This document shows positions 32,635 through 43,496 of a stretch of 48,334 nucleotides of DNA, piece by piece (positions within the stretch are counted from its first letter, which is position 1; each line of letters starts with the position of its first letter). The notes beneath the pieces were generated by a model. The model saw nothing but the letters and a program-made list of their open reading frames with translations, had not been told where the DNA came from and searched no databases. This DNA is from Haplosporangium gracile (lineage: Eukaryota; Mortierellomycota; Mortierellomycetes; Mortierellales; Mortierellaceae). The stretch spans positions 2,601 through 50,934 of the forward strand of contig JAAAUF010000186.1 in NCBI GenBank assembly GCA_015499985.1, given 5' to 3'. The translations under genes and the position numbers were made by a program.

Positions 32635-34647
32635 ATGGTCGCAATCAGCGGAAGACCAATATCGGGACCCTCGTCCGGAAGTGGGAGCACAAGTACAACC
32701 GCAGGAGGAACTTTCAAGATGCTGGGCAGCAGACGCAAGATGAACAAGTTTCGAGCCCGCGTCATGACCCTCCTCTACTTGGCAGTGGGATGTATCATTC
32801 CTTACTGTGTCATGAAGCAAGCCGAGGAGAAGGTGATGTGCCAACAGGCAGCATTGCAAAACCAGTACCCAACGGAGTGGACGGAGAAGGTGTTTTTGAG
32901 GCATGGTGGAGGGTTTCGGGATCGGATTCGGTTCTTTGGTAGTGGTGGCGGTGGAAGAGGAGGTGGGCAGGTTGAAAAGGAGGGGTATACTGAGGTGGGT
33001 GCGGGGACTGAAGGAAATGGTGACATCAAGACATACAAGCTCAGGGCGTTCTTTCAGGATCTGTCGGAGACGGGGTCCGGGGGGCTTTCGTCAGTGGTAG
33101 GACAGGAGAGCTTGCCAGGCTTGATACGGATACAACCTTCTTCCGACTCGTCATCTTCATCACCTAATTACTTCCACAACGATGGATCGACAAAAGAACT
33201 ACGACAACAACAGTTCGCCCACCAACGCCAAATCCTCCAATCTCTCACAGAGATCTACGACAAACACAGCCAAGAAGCCAAATTCCACCAAATCAAAGAC
33301 GTCAAAGCCTACGATTCCCATGTCAAGGAAGCCGTCGAGGCCGCTAAAGCCTGGATTACCAAAAAGATGCCCTCCAAGATTCAGGTCTCTGAATCCAGGA
33401 TTCCAGGGACGAGGTTGGATAGTCCGGAAAAGACGAGACGGTTTCGAGAGTTGATGAGTAAAGGATTGGATAAGGGTCGATGGGTGTATGAGCCTAAGAG
33501 GGATTATCCGGATTTTGGAGGTGCGACGGGGTGGAATAAAAAGAAGCTTGGGGAGAGGGATCGGGATATGGCGATTGATCGGGCGCCGTTTCCGGAGGCT
33601 GGAAAGTACCACTGGGAGCCGACGCTTGCGAAGATGGAGAAGACTGACGGCAGGATGAGAGGATGGCATGCGACAAGGATCCAACCAGAAGAGTTCTGTA
33701 GGATCCTGGGCTCACGCCACATTGTCCTTGTGGGCGATCTGATCCACTGGCAACTCCACGACTCGATCATGTACAACATGTTCGACAACCCACAAGCATG
33801 CTACGGCAACTTAGCCTGTCACCTCGGAGTTGGCCATCCACTCTGTCCTCTCCCCAACGACGTCCGTCTCAAGTTTGTCCGCAACGACCTCCTCTCGGCT
33901 TTCCGCGCTCGCAAGGGTCAGCGTGTCAACGAGACCAAAACCCAGGACCCCGTCGAGATGCCCTGGTTGAAGGATATGAGGCTGAAGGATACTGTCATCC
34001 TAGGCGCAACGCATCAGACGTTGGAGGATAAGGTGTTCCAGCGACTGTTGACAGATACTATTGTCAAGATCCGGAAGGCGAGACCAGAGACATTGATTAT
34101 TTATCGCAACAACCCTGTAGGCCATCCGGAGTGTCCGTCCAAGGCCAATGGGTTTAATGCCAACCAGGCGCTGCGGAAGCAGAAGCAGAAAGAGCGGCAG
34201 ATGGAGTTGCAGCAACTCAACTCTCCTCAGGCGAAATCCTCAGCAGTAGAAGCAGGAGCAGAACCAATTAACTTTGAACAACAACAACAACAACAACAAC
34301 AGCAACGAAGAATACTGGAGAGCAAGATCAAGGCACCAGTCGTCCACGCCGGCAACACGTTCGGACCACCCGCCAAACCATTTACAAAGGACATCCCCAT
34401 CAAAGAGATGCTGCACTATCCCCTAAACTGGGCACACTACGACCGCCAAAACAAGATCGCCAAGGTAATTGTCGAGGCGAGTGGAGGGATCTACTGGAAC
34501 GTGGCGACCATGACCAACATGCGGCCCGATGGCCATGTAGGCGGTCAGGATTGTTTGAGTTATAAGCGGCCTGGTCCAACGGACGAGTGGGCAGTTTCGT
34601 TGTTTAATTTGTTCAAGACTATTGAGTTGGTCGAGCAGCAGCAATAG
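32635..34647 (+). CDS. PC-esterase/SGNH-like type II membrane protein
   Basis: A single-exon gene of 670 residues. A short cytosolic N-terminus is followed by one membrane segment at about 43-60 (VMTLLYLAVGCIIPYCVM), a long variable stem (60-300) with coiled-coil-like stretches, then a domain of the PMR5/trichome-birefringence/CASD1 type, whose members transfer or remove acyl groups on glycans in the Golgi. Block I reads HIVLVGDLIHWQLHDSI, where the family has GDS; the Ser is Leu369 here (GAT-CTG codons). The C-terminal Asp-His pair is kept (RPDGHVGGQDC, Asp632 and His634), followed by the usual W/P-rich ending (YKRPGPTDEWAVSLFNLF). A poly-Gln tract interrupts the domain at about 34279-34302. 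The start is the first ATG of the frame after the T17 leader. Family membership is good; activity is doubtful given the lost nucleophile. Confidence 0.8.
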   Translation: MVAISGRPISGPSSGSGSTSTTAGGTFKMLGSRRKMNKFRARVMTLLYLAVGCIIPYCVMKQAEEKVMCQQAALQNQYPTEWTEKVFLRHGGGFRDRIRFFGSGGGGRGGGQVEKEGYTEVGAGTEGNGDIKTYKLRAFFQDLSETGSGGLSSVVGQESLPGLIRIQPSSDSSSSSPNYFHNDGSTKELRQQQFAHQRQILQSLTEIYDKHSQEAKFHQIKDVKAYDSHVKEAVEAAKAWITKKMPSKIQVSESRIPGTRLDSPEKTRRFRELMSKGLDKGRWVYEPKRDYPDFGGATGWNKKKLGERDRDMAIDRAPFPEAGKYHWEPTLAKMEKTDGRMRGWHATRIQPEEFCRILGSRHIVLVGDLIHWQLHDSIMYNMFDNPQACYGNLACHLGVGHPLCPLPNDVRLKFVRNDLLSAFRARKGQRVNETKTQDPVEMPWLKDMRLKDTVILGATHQTLEDKVFQRLLTDTIVKIRKARPETLIIYRNNPVGHPECPSKANGFNANQALRKQKQKERQMELQQLNSPQAKSSAVEAGAEPINFEQQQQQQQQQRRILESKIKAPVVHAGNTFGPPAKPFTKDIPIKEMLHYPLNWAHYDRQNKIAKVIVEASGGIYWNVATMTNMRPDGHVGGQDCLSYKRPGPTDEWAVSLFNLFKTIELVEQQQ

Positions 34648-34685
34648 CAATAGCAATAGTTGTTCCTTGTAAAAGGGTCTTGGTT

Positions 34686-34691
34686 TTTATT
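34686..34691 (-). terminator. AATAAA polyadenylation signal of the VOC gene
   Basis: AATAAA on the minus strand (TTTATT on plus), 207 bp past the stop of the VOC gene. It lies close behind the convergent PC-esterase-like gene, so the two 3' ends probably overlap. Confidence 0.35.
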
Positions 34692-34897
34692 GTTTTTTTT
34701 TTAAAGTAAATTTCTGAACGCTTCAGCTTATGACGAGAAGTACGAGGTGAAAGGGCACAGTGTTGCCACTTATGTACCTCATCTTGTAGACACTCCTTTT
34801 GTTGATTGGTACTCCATAATGTTATGCTCTTTGTTGTTGTTCCGATTGTTTCATTGCTGAAGTTTCCTGCTGCCACTTTGGCTGTTTGCTTGTTTGC

Positions 34898-35672
34898 TTA
34901 GTAGTAGTTGGGAATATAGGCGAGCTCCAGCTTCATGTTGTCAGGATCAGTGAAGTAGATACTATTTTAACGTAGAAGGGCGGTGTATTTATTTTGGTTA
35001 GTTTCGTAAATTGTCGACTCCCTTTTCCCACACTTTTTTATTCGCTTTATTGTCTTGTCAGCAAGGAGGCAAGTGCTGAGTCTCTCCTTACTTGTACATA
35101 AAATATCGACAAAGTGATTAACTCAGAGTGATGAGAAAAGGCAAAGAAAATGAACAAAAACACTTACGCATAGTAACCTTCGCCATACTGGGGGTAGAGA
35201 GCAGGGGCATTGAGCATGGCGCAACCGGTGAGGGACTTGTTGTCCTCCTGGAACTTGAGGATCTTTTGATGGGCGGCGTCAATCTCTTCCTTCGTCTCGA
35301 CATTGAAGGCCAAGTGGTGCAGACCCGGGTTTTGCTTCTGGTGGGGGGTCTTATTTCCGGGGGAAAGGCAAACGCCTACCAGTACCATCCAAAGTGAGCA
35401 AAGAAGTGGGCTGGTGTGAGTAAAGAAGAGAAACCAAGAGTAACGAATGATAAACAATGGACGAATAACGAAACAATGAGCAACGACAAAACTATCATTT
35501 GTGGGCATGACTTACATTCGCCGGAAGAGAGAGCCCACATGGAATAGTTGGGGTTTTCAACAACCTGCTTGTAGCCGAGGATGTCGATGAGCAAGTGGTT
35601 GTAGTACTTCTTGCCGGCTTCGTAGTCCGAGACAGAGAGGCAGATGTGGGCGATAGTTCCGGTCTTGGGCAT
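34898..35672 (-). CDS. VOC/glyoxalase-fold protein
   Basis: Three exons in transcript order, 35672-35516, 35375-35168 and 34961-34898, give 142 residues. The protein shows two beta-alpha-beta-beta-beta halves typical of the vicinal oxygen chelate superfamily: KTGTIAHICLSVSDYEAGKKYY at the start, then YSMWALSSGE, GLHHLAFNVETKEEIDAAH and YAIYFTDPDNMKLELAYIPN at the end. Candidate metal ligands are His in AHICLS, His in GLHHLAF and Glu in KLELAY. Members include glyoxalase I, bleomycin-resistance-like and dioxygenase proteins; substrate cannot be inferred. I chose the ATG at 35672. A tiny upstream exon at 35990-35986 (ATGAA then GTAAGT) would splice in frame to 35712 and add 15 residues (MKHPLYKYPRNLTTK). 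No signal peptide; probably cytosolic. Confidence 0.85.
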
Positions 35673-35990
35673 CTTGGTGGTGAGGTTTCTTGGGTACTTG
35701 TAGAGAGGATGTCTGCGGGAAAGGGAAGAGGAGGAGGAGAGGAAAAAAGTGAAATGAAGGGGATGAGGAACAATTATTAACGCGCGAAGGGAGGACTTTA
35801 AATACGCGTTTTTTTTTTGGTATAGACGATTTAACAACAAAAAGTGTTGACCGGAATCGCCACCAAATTGTCGTCCATTGATCAATTGCTCTCTTTGTTG
35901 TTTTTTTCGCGTTTTAGATTGAGGAACTTGATTGGTCAATTGACTGCTTTGCATCCACGTAGCGTAGGTCATTGACGACACTTACTTCAT

Positions 35991-36880
35991 GCTAAAAGCG
36001 GCTATTCATGACCCCGGAGAAGAATAAAGGGAAACTGAATTGACACCAGATAGGGAAAAGAGAGCATTGCACAGTTCTGGTCAATTGGCGTGAATCGAAG
36101 AGGAGGTTTATGCTCAATTGAAAATTTGAAAGACAGATGATTTGGACAGTTTGTTTTTCTATCTATTAGTTGACAATAGTGGGTTAAATGTCAGCCCAAA
36201 CTCCATGCCATGGTGTTTGTGAACTGCGCAGAAGGACTCTAGGTACTTAACGGTACTCGTTTTCGTTCTTGTGGTCATTGCCGAGGAATGGCTGCGGAAG
36301 GGTGAGTGAACAACCGTCGCGTCTGTCTATAGTTGGAAAAAACTACGGGATCCTAGGATCTATTGTATAGACAGTCGTGTTGTGGGTGAGTGGATGTGGA
36401 TCTGGTTCGATTCGATTACTTACGCCATTATCAGTGGCCTATTTGTTGGTGGCGAGAGTGTTATGTGCGTACCCCATTGTAGGATTGTTTGCAGGCAAGC
36501 TGTCCAAAGTGTCAAATCACGGTCTGTTTTCCACTCGTTTGACACTAACCACGTCCATTTGCTCCTCGAGGGTGTCCCTGTGTGTGGCTTAAACAGGCCT
36601 GAATGAATTTCCTCTGTTCACAGTTCATTATTCCAACCACCCTCAACTGAGCCCACCACCAACCAACCAACACCGACTTCTTTCTTTGTCTTTGTGTGGC
36701 ATTGCCTTTCTCTCTGTCTTTTGCCCTCATCATCATCCCTTCTTCGCCACACTCGCCCGTCCTTTTCAGCCTCAGCGACAACATCAACAACAATCACCCT
36801 CACCCACCCGAACAAAGAGGCGTTCATTTCTCGGTTCACTCTCCCTTTAACAACAACAGCCCTTTAAATCAACAATCGAG
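35991..36880. other. divergent promoter region between the VOC and SCYL genes
   Basis: 890 bp shared upstream region. The SCYL side (about 36630-36870) is pyrimidine-rich on the plus strand. No gene, repeat or RNA recognised. Confidence 0.5.
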
Positions 36881-39800
36881 ATGGGAGCAGCAGAGAGCAA
36901 GCAAGGGATCCCAGGCACTGCCGCCTCCGAGGGATCTTCAAAGGCTAAACTTACCTTCCCCCAAAATACTCAACCGCTCCAAGTAACGACCATTTACACC
37001 CTCCGAGACGCCTATTTCGGGAAACGACTCGTCTCTGCCTTTACATACGATCCATCGCAATTGGAGCTCGATAACAAGCAAGAGTTCTTGCCCAAAGCTA
37101 TCAAAGTAAAGTTCCTTCTACCATTTGCAAGGGATGACATGCCTCGATACGATGCTCGCTCGGAATGTCGATTCTATTAGCTGACTATTTGTTGTTTTTG
37201 GTGTTTGAATAGAAACTTAAGACGATTCGACATCCGTCAGTACTTAGGTTTATCGACTGCAAGGCGAGCTCAGCTGGATTCCACCTTATTACGGAGCGAG
37301 TTGTCCCCCTGACGGTCGAGTATCTAGAGGAGATTACTGAGGACGAGATTCTTGTAGGCCTTTACGACATTATGGTATGAGCCACCTGTGATTTGTGTTT
37401 TGAACGGTCATGACACGTTGTACATTTCGCAGACATAATTATTTTATTTTACCTTACCGCCTGCCTGCCCTTGCGACTCGGTCCAAAATAACCCTTTTTC
37501 TCACACATACTACACACCCCTATTCATCATAATAGGTTGCACTGCACTTTTTGCACTCCCAATGCCACATTTCGCATAACAACGTCAAAATTGGCTCCAT
37601 TTTTGTGTCGAACGGCCGATGGGTGCTCGGTGGCATGGAATTTACAGAAACTGTTGCAGAGTCTAATACGACCGGTCTGACATCTCTCTTGTCGCAGGAA
37701 CTCGTGCCTCCAGAGCATCAAGGCAAACCTGCTAAGACTGCACAAAATATGGAGCTCCCACACGCAGTGGATGTTTGGCAATACGGCAAGTTGGTCGAGA
37801 AATTGGTTCAGGATGGATTGTTGCACTTCGGACCGACCGCTCTTCCTCTGGACGCCATGTTACAGACTGACCCCAAGAGAAGGCCCACAGGGGATGCTAT
37901 CCTGGAGTCTGACCTTTTCCTCCACAACAATTCCGTATCTGTCGTTCGCTACTGTCGACTCAAGGGCCTGGACAAGTTGCAAAACGCAGAGTGGAGCCAG
38001 TATGTTTTCATGCAGTGCACTGAAGCAGAGTCGCTTTAGCATCCGACCGTAGCACATAATATTAACGCCTTCTTTCAAACTCATTTTAGATCCATTATGC
38101 CAAAGCTCCAGATGCTCTCGCCCTCAATTATGGAAAAGTTTGTGCTGCCTCAGCTCTTGACACAGGAGTTTTTTGCGGCTGAAGGATTTGACATAGTTTA
38201 CAGGACACTCTTTACCCCTCAACCACCACGACCACTCATCTCGGAGGAAACCTATCGAGCACAAGTCGTGCCTTTCATGATCAAACTCTGGACCTATCGA
38301 CAGGCAGATATCCGTATGACAGTGTTCCGCCTTTTTGAAGTGTATCTTAAAGCCGTTGTTCTCGGCGAAGGAGGATCGGAAGTCCTTGGACAGATCATCT
38401 TGCCTGAGGTACGAGCACAGTACCACACATATGTCTTGATAGTTAATGAAAATCTTGACGCAGAGGGATAACTATAGCTCATTTTATTGCATACAATATG
38501 ACTAGATTTTGGCAGGACTTCAGGATGCAGATCCAAAGGTGTATCTGGCTTCGCTCTCTGGACTAGCAACTGCTATTCCATACGCCCTTCTTGTCACAAC
38601 TCTCTCCGATGCTGACTTGACCAAGCAAAAGTTCTCGGTGAAAACTCTGTATGAGCAGACTCTCATCCCTCAAATCATGGCGTTCTGGATCGCAGAAGAC
38701 AGCACTCAGGAGGCCAGAATGCAGTTGGTGGAGGTTGTCATGGGCATGTGGTGCTCGATCTATACCCTTGGTTTGCACAACCATGCCGCTGTCAAGGACA
38801 TGAGCTCGACTCTTACTCTGACATTAGTTTCTGTACTCAAATTGTCACCCGTCCCTGAACGTCTGGAGCTCATTTCCAAATCTTTCACCAAACATTGCAC
38901 CAACGGAGCTTTCTGCATCAGCGGACTGCTCAAGTTTTTACCCCAGTTCTTGTTGGATGAGGATCTCCAGGTTCGGGAGGCAGCTGCCAGAGCCATCTCG
39001 ACAGTCGCCCATCAGACCACGACACTGGTGCAGCCAACGGATACCGCAGGAGAGCAGCAACAGACATCAGCAGGTGCCGAGGCGAACGGTGCTAACCAGG
39101 ACTTGGACGCCAGTTCAACTACCTCCACTCCATCGGCATCACCATCGGCTATCCATATCTCGCGTATTCGCCAGTACTGTGAGAAGCAGCAGATGCTCTT
39201 GCCAACCAGGAGACCGATCTTTTCCAGATCTGCATTTGGAAGCGACAAGAGCATTTCTGCAAGCAGCTCCGTGCGTGGATTGAACGGTCTCGACATGAGA
39301 GGAAGCGCATCAAATACTGACTTGCTGTCGAGCAGACGTTCATCTATCATGTCTCAGGACTCATTCATGTTTTCTGAGCAGAGCTCTCTCAAAACCCCCT
39401 CTTTGACACGGACAGGATCATTCTCGATCGAGCAGCCCATTAGCAGAGATCCTTCTATCGGATTCCCATTGTCAGATTCAACCGCCAAGTTCGCATCAGC
39501 TCAATCGGCAGCACTCTTGCCTGTGGAACCTGCATATGTTGAGCCTGTCCGAATTGGCCCCTTGCTCAACAACACTCAGCTTGATATCGATATTCAGGAC
39601 GCTCAAGAGAAAGTCGAGGAGGAGGACACTCAAGCATCTGATGAACTGGAGTTGATGAAAGCACTTGAGGCAGCTAAGAAGGAGATGAGGCTGCGTCAGC
39701 TCCCTGTTGAAACTCCTGCATTCAGGATGCCCAGCAACTCTGTTCGTAGTTCAGAATCGGAGCCAAGTAGTATCAAGATAACAGCGGCGTTTGACTGGGA

Positions 39801-41029
39801 CAATGCTGGTGGCGATGAAGGCGATGACTGGGAGGCAGATGATCTCACCACCCTGAACAGTAAGTTCTCCTGCAAGGTTGCAAGATCCTTGACAAATGGC
39901 TTTGTGTAAGAAAAAATGCTGACTATCTTTTTATATTTTTTGCATGTTTGAAAAAAAAAAATCAGACACATCGAATCATTCTCCTTCATCAGCCTTGGAG
40001 CAGTCAGTAGAGGATGAAGCAACCCGTTTGAAGCGTGAGCAGGCTCAGGCAGAAAAGCAGGAGCAGCTCCGCCTGAAGCGTGACCAGAAGCAACAAGAGA
40101 TGCAGGCCAAGCGGGATGCTCGCCGTCAGCAGATGGCTGAGAAGCAGCAGGAGAGAAAGATGTCATCATCCAATGGACTCAAACTGGCTGCTGTCAAGAC
40201 AGCGGTTGTAACAACACCTGTTGCAGGAAAGCCTTTGCCTTCAGCATCTGTGTCAGCACCTTCAGCAACCGTCGCCACACCTATAGCGAGCGTACCATCT
40301 TCGTCTGCCCCGACTACAAAACCGACGTCGAGCAGGAGTATCAGCCAGTTGCCTAGGGAGTCGATTGACGAAAATGACGGGTGGGGCGATGATGTTGATT
40401 TGGATTTGGGTGATCTCCAGGAACAGGCTGGCACTGTCGTGGAGGATGACGAGCTCTTCAAGGATCTAGAGGTCACGTACAAGAAGCCTGCCTATGTTGG
40501 CGCCACTGCTCCACTTCAGGGATCGGGGTCAATAGTCATTTCTGAATCGACTGCCTCGATCTCGCCTTCTTCAAACTCTTCGTCCATCACGCTCGCCAAT
40601 TCTGTCGGCACTGCCTCGACTACAAAGACAGCTCATAGTCCTACTTCGACCTTTCACAGCAAGACGACTACCACTACCATGAGCTCAAAAACGACGACAA
40701 CCATAACGACACCGTTCTCGTTGAAGCCGTCATCGTCACCAAGTTCTCCCAGCCGCGGATCTAGCCCGGCATCGACGCCCAAACGTGTCGCGTCACCTCC
40801 TTTGGGCGTCACCAGTCCTAATGGCATGAACGGCTACGGGAACGAGAACGGGAACGGTATTGCAACAGGATATACCACCAAGTCGTTGGACAAGATCACA
40901 TCTTCTATCTCTACCTCTGCTGTTGCTGTTACTCCCGAGCCTTTGAAACCTGTTTCGTCGTCGTCATTGGCATTGCAGGTTGATGAGAGTGCGTTAGAGG
41001 AAGATGGATGGGGCGATGATTGGGATTAG
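36881..41029 (+). CDS. SCY1-like HEAT-repeat pseudokinase (SCYL/Cex1 family)
   Basis: Six exons, 36881-37105, 37213-37374, 37536-37999, 38090-38408, 38506-39859 and 39966-41029, give 1195 residues. SCYL proteins act in COPI-dependent Golgi-ER traffic and tRNA export. The N-terminal kinase-like domain (about 30-290) lacks catalytic residues: HNNV (143-146) stands where active kinases have HRDL, and LGGM replaces the DFG motif. HEAT-like helices follow (about 290-600), including LPQFLLDEDLQVREAAARAIS. The tail is Ser-rich, with a charged Lys/Arg/Gln coiled coil (about 850-905) and three acidic tryptophan motifs (GDDWEADD, DGWGDDVDL, DGWGDDWD), the last at the very C-terminus, resembling COPI-binding signals. 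The start MGAAESKQG fits the N-myristoylation consensus, as in SCYL3. The next gene converges with 91 bp between stop codons. Confidence 0.93.
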
Positions 41030-41120
41030 ATAACGTAGACAACGTAGACATACTCAATTTATACATCGACCAAACGCCAAAATAGCTAATTGAAAAATGA
41101 AAAGAAATATGTGTGTGTTT

Positions 41121-42906
41121 TTATGCAAGTGTGGGAGTAGATTCTGAATCGTCGTTGATCCGGTCAGTAAGACGGGCAATGTTCCTGTTATAGTCGTCGA
41201 TACCGACATAGTCTTTGGCCATGGTCGCGTGGAGAACTGCCTCTCTGAACTGTGCCAATGCTAGCTCATTCTTTCCCTCCATCTAGTATTATAGCAAAAA
41301 TAACAAGTACACAAGTGTTAGTAGGCCTAGGGATCTCTCAAAAAGCAGCAGACGTTAACCCCGTGGTGGACAAAAACCAAGTCCTTTCATGTTCCATGTT
41401 GTGAAAAGGTACCTCGTTAATGAGACCAAGGTTGTTGAGGCCAAGGGCAGCACATTCGTCACAATCACGGTGTTGACCGCTCTTGATCATGGCCATAGCC
41501 AATGCCTTTTGCATCCATCCCAGAGCCTCCTCCTCCTTCTTGATCTGTTCTGGCGACTTTTGGTATGGTTCGGTTTTCTTGGGGTTTGTTGGTGGTGATG
41601 ATGATGATGACGAGGAGGAGCTCCAGAGCTTCCATGATGATGACTTTTTCGTTTCTGGTGATTCAGGGGTGGCGGATGTAGTAGTGGCGGTGGTAGAAGA
41701 AGAAGATGTGGATGATCGAGTAGCGGCGCCGTAGAGGGTCTCGCCAATGCTCTGGGTCAGAATTGCCTCCCGACAATACCACATGTCCTTGTCTTCCTTC
41801 AAAACAGCCTTCTTCTCATCAGCCGTGGTTTCGACAGAGTCGGTCTCAGAAGCGCGGTGGTCCTGGACAGCCTGCAGAGCCTTGACGAACAATGACAGAG
41901 CATACTCGAATTTCGCCTGGCGGACGTACAACGCTCCAAGAGACGAGAGAAGTCCAATTTCCTCAATTCGTGATGATGTTGTTGATGTTGATGATGGTGC
42001 GGTAGTAGAGGCGAGGATGCTCAATGTCCAGGCGAGGGCCTCCTCGGCCATCTCATATTCTCCCATGCGCATCCAGCAATCGGCCGCAGACTTTGCATAG
42101 GGGATACCGTCCTTTTGAGAAATCAATGGACGATCTACTGAGGTGCCGCCTTTGAACAAGGATCCCAATCCCGAAGATGGTGAGCCAGTGGATGTTGAAG
42201 GGCGAGGGTTCTCCTTCTCTGAGAGTTTCCAAAGTCGAGTCCAGACAGTAGCAGCCTGCTCATCCCGTCCAATCCGTCCATAGAACCGCGCCAACCGGTT
42301 CTGAATCTCGACCAAAGCCTGATCTTTCTCAATCTCCAAAAATGTCAACCTCTCATCCTTTCCACCATCCCCCTTGCCCTTGTTCTTGTTAGCGTAATGG
42401 GTCTCGAGATCCTTCCGTGCCAACTCGACCGCCTTCTGGAGATACAACTCTGCTACGTCCGGATCCGGCGAGAAATCCTCCCTGACCCAAGCACCATGCA
42501 AACAACGCTGGACTTCTGTCGATACCCCGGCGGGGGAGGGGCATTTGTACTGTTCGAGGTAGGCGTGTGTACCCGTGAATGCGAAGAGGACGAGACCGAG
42601 GGTGGAGGTTGCGAAAATGAATACGTTACGGACCCCGCGGGTGGTGGCGATGATGACGCGTGCTCCGGGGGTTAGCCCTGCTATCGAGTCGAAGTTTGTG
42701 GGGGGAGGGGTGGTGTTGGTTGAAATGCTTGCATAGCCACGAGTAGGAGTGGCGGTGGTAGCGCGTTGGTAGTGGTGGAGAGGTGTTCGGACATTGTAAA
42801 GGGATGTTGACGATCGAAGTGTAGGAGTGGTGCGGATCCGGGAGACAGTGGATCTTCCGGCTAGTAGGATGGTGGCTGCGTGCTTGAATGCGCGACTCGA
42901 AGACAT
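41121..42906 (-). CDS. mitochondrial TPR protein, Mgr3-like
   Basis: Two exons in transcript order, 42906-41413 and 41282-41121, give 551 residues. The N-terminus is rich in Arg, Ser and Thr with almost no acidic residues for 60 positions (MSSSRAFKHAATILLAGRST onward), a typical mitochondrial presequence. One membrane segment follows at about 97-117 (VFIFATSTLGLVLFAFTGTHAYL). The rest is helical with TPR-like pairs (AELYLQKAVELARKD, DCWMRMGEYEMAEEALAW, LGALYVRQAKFEYALSLFVKAL, ALGWMQKALAMAMIKSGQ, LGLNNLGLINEMEGKNELALAQF), broken by a Ser-rich insert. The layout matches yeast Mgr3, an inner-membrane adaptor handing substrates to the i-AAA protease; this assignment is inferred from architecture. 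The start is the first Met giving the presequence. The second exon completes the last TPR, which supports the splice. Confidence 0.78.
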
Positions 42907-43496
42907 TGTTGTGTTCCTATTCCTGATGGTAGTGGTTCTGAGATGTCGAGAGAGTGGTTTTGAAAAGGTGATCTCGGGATCAGTCGAAGGAACAGCTGTG
43001 GGAAGAGGAGAACGAAGAGTCAAAGCCACATTCCGGATTTGGTCAAAATGTATCGCATTCAGCCCAACAGGAAAAAAAAAAAAAAGAGATGCACACTTGC
43101 ACAGACAATACATAGACAAAAACCCCTTGCCTACTTTTCCTGCCTTCTGGTTTTTTTTATTGTTCTAGAGGCAGTGAAGGATGAGGCATTGACTGCTAAA
43201 AGAAAAAAAAAAGAAAAAAGGCTGGCTGGTTGGGAGGTTGGCTGCGAGGACGAGGAAAAGAGAGGATTTGAAAAGCAAAACAGACAAGGTTCTAGAATGA
43301 AAAAAAAGCTCTTTTATCTTTCCTCCTCTCTACAAAAAAAAGCAACAACAACAACAACAACGATGATCCTGCTTCTCGTTGTTGTTGTTGTTGTTGTTGG
43401 AGTGGGGTATTGTTGCTTTGTTCGGTGCGCCATTTTTCTCATCCTGTTTGTATCCAGATATTTTTGCACGAAGCAAACTTGAGAGAATTTCCAGAA
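42907..43496. other. intergenic region with AAC/GTT inverted repeat
   Basis: Region between two minus-strand genes. Contains poly-A runs near 43069-43085 and 43201-43218 and a long trinucleotide hairpin. No gene recognised. Confidence 0.5.
43343..43399. repeat. trinucleotide inverted repeat, 19-bp perfect stem
   Basis: (CAA)6C at 43343-43361 and (GTT)n at 43378-43399 are perfectly complementary over at least 19 bp and flank a 16-base spacer (43362-43377), so a transcript from either strand could fold into a hairpin. Confidence 0.85.

Noticed and set aside
36395..36425. GGTTCGATTCG, resembling a tRNA B box
   Set aside because: The only A-box-like stretch is too close, and no cloverleaf folds from the flanks.
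41487..41747. Minus-strand His/Pro/Arg-rich frame
   Set aside because: It is a shifted-frame shadow of the Ser/Pro-rich insert of the TPR gene.
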